Source of the DNA: Betaproteobacteria bacterium
GTDB lineage: Bacteria > Pseudomonadota > Gammaproteobacteria > Burkholderiales > CANMPU01
Reading direction: 5' to 3'
DNA: 6,247 bases
Assembly: GCA_947499755.1 (NCBI GenBank)
Contig: CANMPU010000064.1
Span: 1-6,247, forward strand
The position numbers and the translations under genes are program-made. This document shows positions 1 to 6,247 of this stretch, one piece after another. The notes under the pieces are model-generated. The model had not been told where the DNA came from. It did no database searches and worked only from the letters and a program-made list of their open reading frames with translations. Every line of letters starts with the position of its first letter. Position 1 is the first letter of the stretch.

Positions 1-1885
<1,885 letters not shown>

Positions 1886-1932
1886 AGCCGCCGTTGTAGT
1901 CTGCAACATTATTCAATTGCGAAATTAAGAAT

Positions 1933-1938
1933 GGAGGA
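1933..1938 (+). promoter_or_regulatory. strong Shine-Dalgarno sequence of yajC
   Basis: GGAGGA is the best ribosome-binding site in the window. Its spacing matters for the start choice: only 3 nt lie between it and the TTG at 1942, but 9 nt lie between it and the in-frame GTG at 1948, a more usual distance. Most other genes here have weak or no recognisable sites. Confidence 0.65.
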
Positions 1939-1941
1939 TGT

Positions 1942-2283
1942 TTGAACGTGTTTATTAACGAAGCGTGGGCACAAGCGGCAACAGCGACAGCAAAACCGGG
2001 GGGCTTTGATCTCGTGAGCTTTCTCCCCATTATCGGGATGGTGGTATTGATGTATTTTTTGCTGATACGCCCGCAGCAAAAGCGCGCCAAAGAAACCAAG
2101 GCAATGCTTGCCGCTATACAAAAAGGTGACGAGGTGGTCACTAGCGGTGGGACGCTGGGAATTATCAATAAGCTCGGGGATAATTTTATTACGCTGGAAA
2201 TCGCCAAGGGCGTAGAGGTTCAAGTTCAACGGGCGGCTATTCAAACTGTACTGCCGAAAGGCACGATTAAAAAGTCCGAGTAA
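1942..2283 (+). CDS. yajC: Sec translocon accessory subunit YajC
   Basis: YajC is a small single-span inner-membrane protein that associates with SecD and SecF in the holotranslocon; its exact job is not settled. The 113 residues match the usual length of about 110. A short N-terminal stretch (FINEAWAQA) precedes one membrane segment (about 24-43), followed by the typical RPQQKRAKE (43-51) and a cytoplasmic domain with KGDEVVTSGGTLG (61-73) and VLPKGT (103-108). The start is uncertain: TTG at 1942 gives MNVFINEA, which lines up with the E. coli start MSFFISDA, while GTG at 1948 gives MFINEA and has better Shine-Dalgarno spacing. The two differ by two codons. The gene sits 59 nt after tgt and 13 nt before secD, as in the conserved operon. 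Confidence 0.95.
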   Translation: MNVFINEAWAQAATATAKPGGFDLVSFLPIIGMVVLMYFLLIRPQQKRAKETKAMLAAIQKGDEVVTSGGTLGIINKLGDNFITLEIAKGVEVQVQRAAIQTVLPKGTIKKSE

Positions 2284-2296
2284 GCGCTAAGCGGCA

Positions 2297-4126
2297 ATGA
2301 ATCGCTATCCTTTTTGGAAATATCTCATTATTGCCATCGCGCTGGTTGTTGGCGCGCTGTACACTTTGCCGAATTTCTACGGCGAGGCGCCGGCGGTACA
2401 AATTGCGCCGGTGCGCAGTGCGCTCAAAGTCGATACGGCTCTGCTGGCGCGCGTGGAGCAAATATTAAAAACGGCAAACATTCAATCGACCGGAATTTTT
2501 CTCGATGCGACCGGGTTGAAGGTGCGCTTCGAGAGCATTGATACGCAGTACAAAGCCAAAGACGTTTTATTACATGAGTTAGGCGAGGGCTATACCGTCG
2601 CGTTTAATCTGCTTAGTAATTCTCCCCGTTGGCTCTCTAGCATGGGTGCACTCCCCATGTACCTTGGTCTGGATCTTCGTGGCGGCGTACATTTCTTGCT
2701 GCAGGTTGACATGAAAGCCGCGCTAACAAAATCACTCGAAGGTTCGACCGGCGATATCCGCCGTACCCTCCAAGAAAAGAAAATTTATTACTCAACTCTT
2801 GGGCGCGAAGGCTCTAGCGTCGTGGTTAAGTTCAGGGATCAATCCACTCTGGATAAAGCGCGAGATGAGATACGTAAACTTGGTACCGAACTCGACATTA
2901 GGGAACAGGCCGAAGACGGTGTGTTTAAGCTGACCGGAACGCTTAGCGAACAGGCACAGAAGAGAATAAAAGAATTTGCCATTCAGCAGAACGTGACCAC
3001 ATTACGCAATCGCGTGAATGAACTTGGCGTTGCCGAACCCATCGTGCAGATGCAAGGCGACGAACGCATCGTGGTACAACTTCCCGGCGTGCAGGATACG
3101 GGTAAGGCAAAAGAGCTCTTAGGCAGAACGGCGACTTTGGAAATGCGCATGATCGATGAAGATCATAGTACGCCTGCCGATTTGCAAGCCGCGACCCAAG
3201 GTCAGCTACCACTGAACACGGAACTCTACTACGATCGCGACGACCGACCCTATTTGGTTAAGAAAGAAGTCATCCTCACCGGCGAACGAATTAACGACGC
3301 GCAAGCGGGGTTCGATGCGCAGAACAATGAGCCCGCCGTTCATATCCGATTGGATGGCGTCGGCGCGCGTATCTTCCAGCTCACGACACGCGATAACGTC
3401 GGCAAACGTCTTGCGATGTTGTTAGTGGAAAAAGGTAAGGCAGAGGTCGTAACTGCACCGGTGATCAAGGACGAAATCGGCGGCGGGCGCGTGCAAATTA
3501 GTGGCCACATGAACACTGGTGAGGCGCACGATGTGGCGTTGTTGTTGCGCGCGGGTGCGCTAGCTGCCCCCATGGAAATTATTGAGGAACGCACCGTCGG
3601 TCCTAGCCTAGGGGCAGAAAATATCAAAACCGGTTTTCATTCAACCTGGGTGGGATTTTCTGCGATCGCGATATTTATGACCACGTACTATCTGCTGTTT
3701 GGCGCGATATCGGTTACCGCGTTGGCGATCAACGTCGCTTTCCTCGTGGCATTATTGTCGATGTTACAAGCAACGCTGACTTTACCTGGAATGGCCGGCA
3801 TCGCGCTCACGGTCGGTATGGCCATTGATGCCAACGTACTGATCAACGAGCGTATACGCGAGGAGGTGCGCAACGGCACAACACCGCACGCAGCGATCAG
3901 CTTGGGCTATGAACGCGCTTTCGGCACCATCTTAGATTCGAATATTACGACGTTTATTGCGGGCGTCGCTTTGTTTGCTTTTGGCTCCGGATCGGTACGC
4001 GGTTTTGCGGTGGTGCTGTGTCTTGGCATATTAACGTCTATGTTTAGTGCCGTGATGGTTTCGCGTGGGATCGTGAATCTTGTTTATGGCGGTAGGAAAA
4101 AAATCGAAAAGCTCTCCATTGGTTAA
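2297..4126 (+). CDS. secD: protein translocase subunit SecD
   Basis: SecD is an RND-superfamily inner-membrane protein that, with SecF, uses the proton gradient to help pull preproteins through SecYEG into the periplasm. The 609 residues compare with 615 in E. coli. TM1 is at about 8-26, followed by a large periplasmic region with YLGLDLRGGVHFLLQVDM (122-139) and TLRNRVNELGVAEP (235-248), a P1 head region up to about 400, then LLLRAGALAAP (415-425) and EERTVGPSLG (430-439). Five more membrane segments lie between about 448 and 595. TM4 holds GMAIDANVLINERIREE (507-523); D511 corresponds to the essential proton-path aspartate D519 of E. coli. The ATG is supported by the family start MNRYPxWKY. 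The ribosome-binding site is weak (the 13-nt spacer has no GGAG), so coupling to yajC translation is likely. No anomalies are seen. Confidence 0.98.
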   Translation: MNRYPFWKYLIIAIALVVGALYTLPNFYGEAPAVQIAPVRSALKVDTALLARVEQILKTANIQSTGIFLDATGLKVRFESIDTQYKAKDVLLHELGEGYTVAFNLLSNSPRWLSSMGALPMYLGLDLRGGVHFLLQVDMKAALTKSLEGSTGDIRRTLQEKKIYYSTLGREGSSVVVKFRDQSTLDKARDEIRKLGTELDIREQAEDGVFKLTGTLSEQAQKRIKEFAIQQNVTTLRNRVNELGVAEPIVQMQGDERIVVQLPGVQDTGKAKELLGRTATLEMRMIDEDHSTPADLQAATQGQLPLNTELYYDRDDRPYLVKKEVILTGERINDAQAGFDAQNNEPAVHIRLDGVGARIFQLTTRDNVGKRLAMLLVEKGKAEVVTAPVIKDEIGGGRVQISGHMNTGEAHDVALLLRAGALAAPMEIIEERTVGPSLGAENIKTGFHSTWVGFSAIAIFMTTYYLLFGAISVTALAINVAFLVALLSMLQATLTLPGMAGIALTVGMAIDANVLINERIREEVRNGTTPHAAISLGYERAFGTILDSNITTFIAGVALFAFGSGSVRGFAVVLCLGILTSMFSAVMVSRGIVNLVYGGRKKIEKLSIG

Positions 4127-4129
4127 TTA

Positions 4130-4136
4130 CTCCTCC
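4130..4136 (+). other. anti-Shine-Dalgarno-like heptamer in the secD-secF spacer
   Basis: CTCCTCC lies just downstream of the secD stop, where a ribosome-binding site might be expected, but has the sense of the 16S rRNA 3' tail and not of a Shine-Dalgarno. TCCTCCA (4131-4137) is exactly complementary to TGGAGGA (1932-1938) upstream of yajC. Whether it has any role is unknown; seven bases can match by chance. Confidence 0.3.
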
Positions 4137-4156
4137 AAATAGAATATTAGCGCGCT

Positions 4157-5086
4157 ATGGAATTTTTTAGAATAAAACACGATATTCCGTTCATGAGCTG
4201 GGGGAAGTACACGACCGCGATTTCCCTCATTACATTTCTCCTGGCAATTTTCTTTCTCTCGACCCGCGGGTTGCATTTCGGCGTGGATTTTACCGGCGGC
4301 ACTGTGATGGAAATCGGCTACGAGCACACGGCGGACATCAATATGATACGCGCGACCTTGACCAAAGTGGGTTACCCGGACGCTGGTGTGCAAAATTTTG
4401 GCACCTCAAAAGAAGTACTCATTCGTTTACCAGTAAAGCCGAATCTCACCAGCGCGCAACTGAGCGAGACGGTGCTAAAGGCGCTGGTAGAGAAAGACAG
4501 GAACGTACAAATACGCCGCGTGGAGTTTGTCGGACCACAGGTTGGTAAGGAGCTGGTGACGAACGGCGCGTTAGGGATATTGTTCGTGTCTCTGGGAATT
4601 ATCGTTTATTTGTGGATACGCTTTGAATGGCAATATGCGGTCGCGACTGTCATTGCGAATTTGCACGACGTGGTTATTATTCTGGGTTTCTTCGCATTTT
4701 TTCAGTGGGAGTTTTCATTGCCGGTTTTAGCGGCAGTACTCGCGATTTTGGGATATTCGGTAAACGAATCGGTGGTGGTGTTTGACAGGGTACGCGATAA
4801 CTTTAGGAAAATGAAGAAGGCTTCCGTGAAGCAGGTGATAGACAATGCAATCACACGTACCATGTCCCGAACCATTATTACCCACGGATGCACGCAGCTC
4901 ATGGTGACGTCGATGTTATTTCTAGGCGGCGAATCGTTACACTATTTCTCGTTGGCATTAACAATCGGTATTTTGTTTGGAATCTATTCTTCTATATTGG
5001 TTGCCAGCCCTATCGCTATGTGGCTCGGCGTGTCGCGCGAAAATTTCGTCAAGGCACCCAAGAAGACCGAAGCCGAAGGCACCTAA
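4157..5086 (+). CDS. secF: protein translocase subunit SecF
   Basis: SecF partners SecD in the proton-driven translocation motor. The 309 residues are near the family norm (323 in E. coli). TM1 is about 17-36, then the periplasmic domain with GVDFTGGTVMEI (42-53), VQNFGTS (78-84) and RRVEFVGPQVGKEL (120-133), and five membrane segments from about 135 to 290. TM4 carries GYSVNESVVVFDRVRDNFR (199-217). Here E204 occupies the place of D213 in E. coli SecF, a residue of the proton path; R238 in RTMSRTIITHG (234-244) matches its partner R247. The start codon is fixed by MEFFRIKHDIPFM, which resembles betaproteobacterial SecF as I remember it. No Shine-Dalgarno is visible in the 30-nt gap after secD. 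Otherwise the gene looks intact and functional. Confidence 0.98.
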   Translation: MEFFRIKHDIPFMSWGKYTTAISLITFLLAIFFLSTRGLHFGVDFTGGTVMEIGYEHTADINMIRATLTKVGYPDAGVQNFGTSKEVLIRLPVKPNLTSAQLSETVLKALVEKDRNVQIRRVEFVGPQVGKELVTNGALGILFVSLGIIVYLWIRFEWQYAVATVIANLHDVVIILGFFAFFQWEFSLPVLAAVLAILGYSVNESVVVFDRVRDNFRKMKKASVKQVIDNAITRTMSRTIITHGCTQLMVTSMLFLGGESLHYFSLALTIGILFGIYSSILVASPIAMWLGVSRENFVKAPKKTEAEGT

Positions 5087-5092
5087 TTTTCC

Positions 5093-5728
5093 GTGGAATT
5101 TGTCTCGTCTGTTTTTGATTTACTTTTCCATGTAGATAAATATATTCTTGCGCTCACACAGAACTATGGCGCGTGGATTTATCTAATTCTATTTGCGATT
5201 ATTTTCTGTGAAACCGGTTTGGTGATTACCCCATTTTTACCCGGTGATTCCTTACTATTCATCGTGGGCACCTTAGCGGCCTCGGGGAATATCAGTATTG
5301 TTATATTAGCGCCTCTACTCATACTGGCATCGTTTAGTGGTGACAATCTAAACTATTGGTTGGGAAGATTGTTTGGCCCAAAATTATTCTCTCGCTCTGA
5401 TTCGCGTTTGTTCCATCCAGAGTATTTGCAGAAGACAAATAAGTTTTACCTGAAGCACGGCGGTAAGGCGGTGATCATAGGAAGGTTTATACCGATCGTG
5501 CGTACCTTCATGCCGTTTGTGGCTGGTATCGGGCACATGCGCTATGGACGATTTATGAGTTTCAGCGCCTTCGGTAGTATTATTTGGGTAGGACTATTTC
5601 TATTACTGGGATATTATTTTGGCCGCATTCAGTTCGTACAAAATAACCTGACACTTATGATTATTTTTGTGATTGCGCTATCTTTGTTGCCTGGACTTTG
5701 GGCGATGCTACAAAAACAGAGAGCGTAG
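5093..5728 (+). CDS. dedA: DedA-family inner-membrane protein
   Basis: DedA/VTT-superfamily proteins are polytopic membrane proteins; members such as E. coli YqjA and YghB support envelope homeostasis, and some relatives are implicated in recycling undecaprenyl phosphate or flipping lipids. This 211-residue protein contains FCETGLVITPFLPGDSLLF (38-56), GDNLNYWLGRLFG (83-95), and GRFIPIVRTFMPFVAGIGHM (130-149). E40, D52, R131 and R137 match the acidic and arginine residues reported as essential in YqjA/YghB (E39, D51, R130, R136). Its sequence is closest in my memory to E. coli DedA itself, but the specific function of this member cannot be read from sequence. The GTG start is the only reasonable one: the in-frame secF stop lies two codons upstream and the next in-frame ATG is at residue 139. 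It begins 6 nt after secF, so co-transcription is likely. No clear Shine-Dalgarno is seen. Confidence 0.93.
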   Translation: MEFVSSVFDLLFHVDKYILALTQNYGAWIYLILFAIIFCETGLVITPFLPGDSLLFIVGTLAASGNISIVILAPLLILASFSGDNLNYWLGRLFGPKLFSRSDSRLFHPEYLQKTNKFYLKHGGKAVIIGRFIPIVRTFMPFVAGIGHMRYGRFMSFSAFGSIIWVGLFLLLGYYFGRIQFVQNNLTLMIIFVIALSLLPGLWAMLQKQRA

Positions 5729-5732
5729 AGCA

Positions 5733-6247
<515 letters not shown>

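Noticed and set aside
1893..1907. Small inverted repeat GTTGT-AGTCT-GCAAC between tgt and yajC as a terminator or riboswitch
   Set aside because: Only five pairs including a G-T wobble, no U-run and too little sequence for a preQ1 riboswitch; it is too weak to call.
4140..4145. TAGAAT before secF as a second -10 box
   Set aside because: No TG extension and only a poor -35 candidate (TTGGTT with a 15-nt spacer); in an AT-rich spacer this is expected by chance.

Overview
The window is a compact stretch of housekeeping genes from a Gram-negative proteobacterium. It holds six genes on the + strand (queA with its 5' part missing, tgt, yajC, secD, secF and a dedA-family gene) and the 3' part of purB on the - strand. 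The queA-tgt-yajC-secD-secF order is the well-known enterobacterial/proteobacterial arrangement. The SecF start (MEFFRIKHDIPFM), the SecD start (MNRYPFWKY) and the DedA and PurB sequences look to me most like betaproteobacterial versions, with Gammaproteobacteria the alternative. That placement rests on remembered family sequences and not on a search. Base composition looks balanced, and nothing suggests recent transfer.

Layout. Positions 1-782 carry queA, already inside the gene at the first base. Positions 779-1882 carry tgt, which overlaps queA by ATGA. A 59-nt spacer (1883-1941) holds a good Shine-Dalgarno sequence and sits just after a possible extended -10 promoter at the tgt stop. yajC follows (1942-2283), then a 13-nt gap, secD (2297-4126), a 30-nt gap, secF (4157-5086), a 6-nt gap, and a dedA-family gene with a GTG start (5093-5728). 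After 4 more bases comes the stop codon of purB, which reads toward dedA and runs off the right edge (5733-6247). No gene-free stretch exceeds 59 bases. I saw no RNA genes, insertion sequences, CRISPR arrays or long repeats.

How the genes work together. QueA and Tgt are two steps of queuosine modification of the wobble base of GUN-anticodon tRNAs: Tgt swaps guanine for preQ1, and QueA then adds the cyclopentene-forming group from S-adenosylmethionine. YajC, SecD and SecF form the accessory complex of the SecYEG translocon that pulls proteins out on the periplasmic side using the proton gradient. The DedA-family protein is a multi-pass inner-membrane protein and, from its spacing, is probably co-transcribed with secF. 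PurB is adenylosuccinate lyase of purine synthesis and is unrelated in function.

I found no evidence of an undescribed system. The points worth a second look are modest: a glutamate in place of the proton-path aspartate in SecF, ambiguous start signals for yajC, missing or weak ribosome-binding sites for secF and dedA with an anti-Shine-Dalgarno-like sequence before secF, the tight in-frame secF-dedA junction, and the nearly abutting dedA/purB ends.
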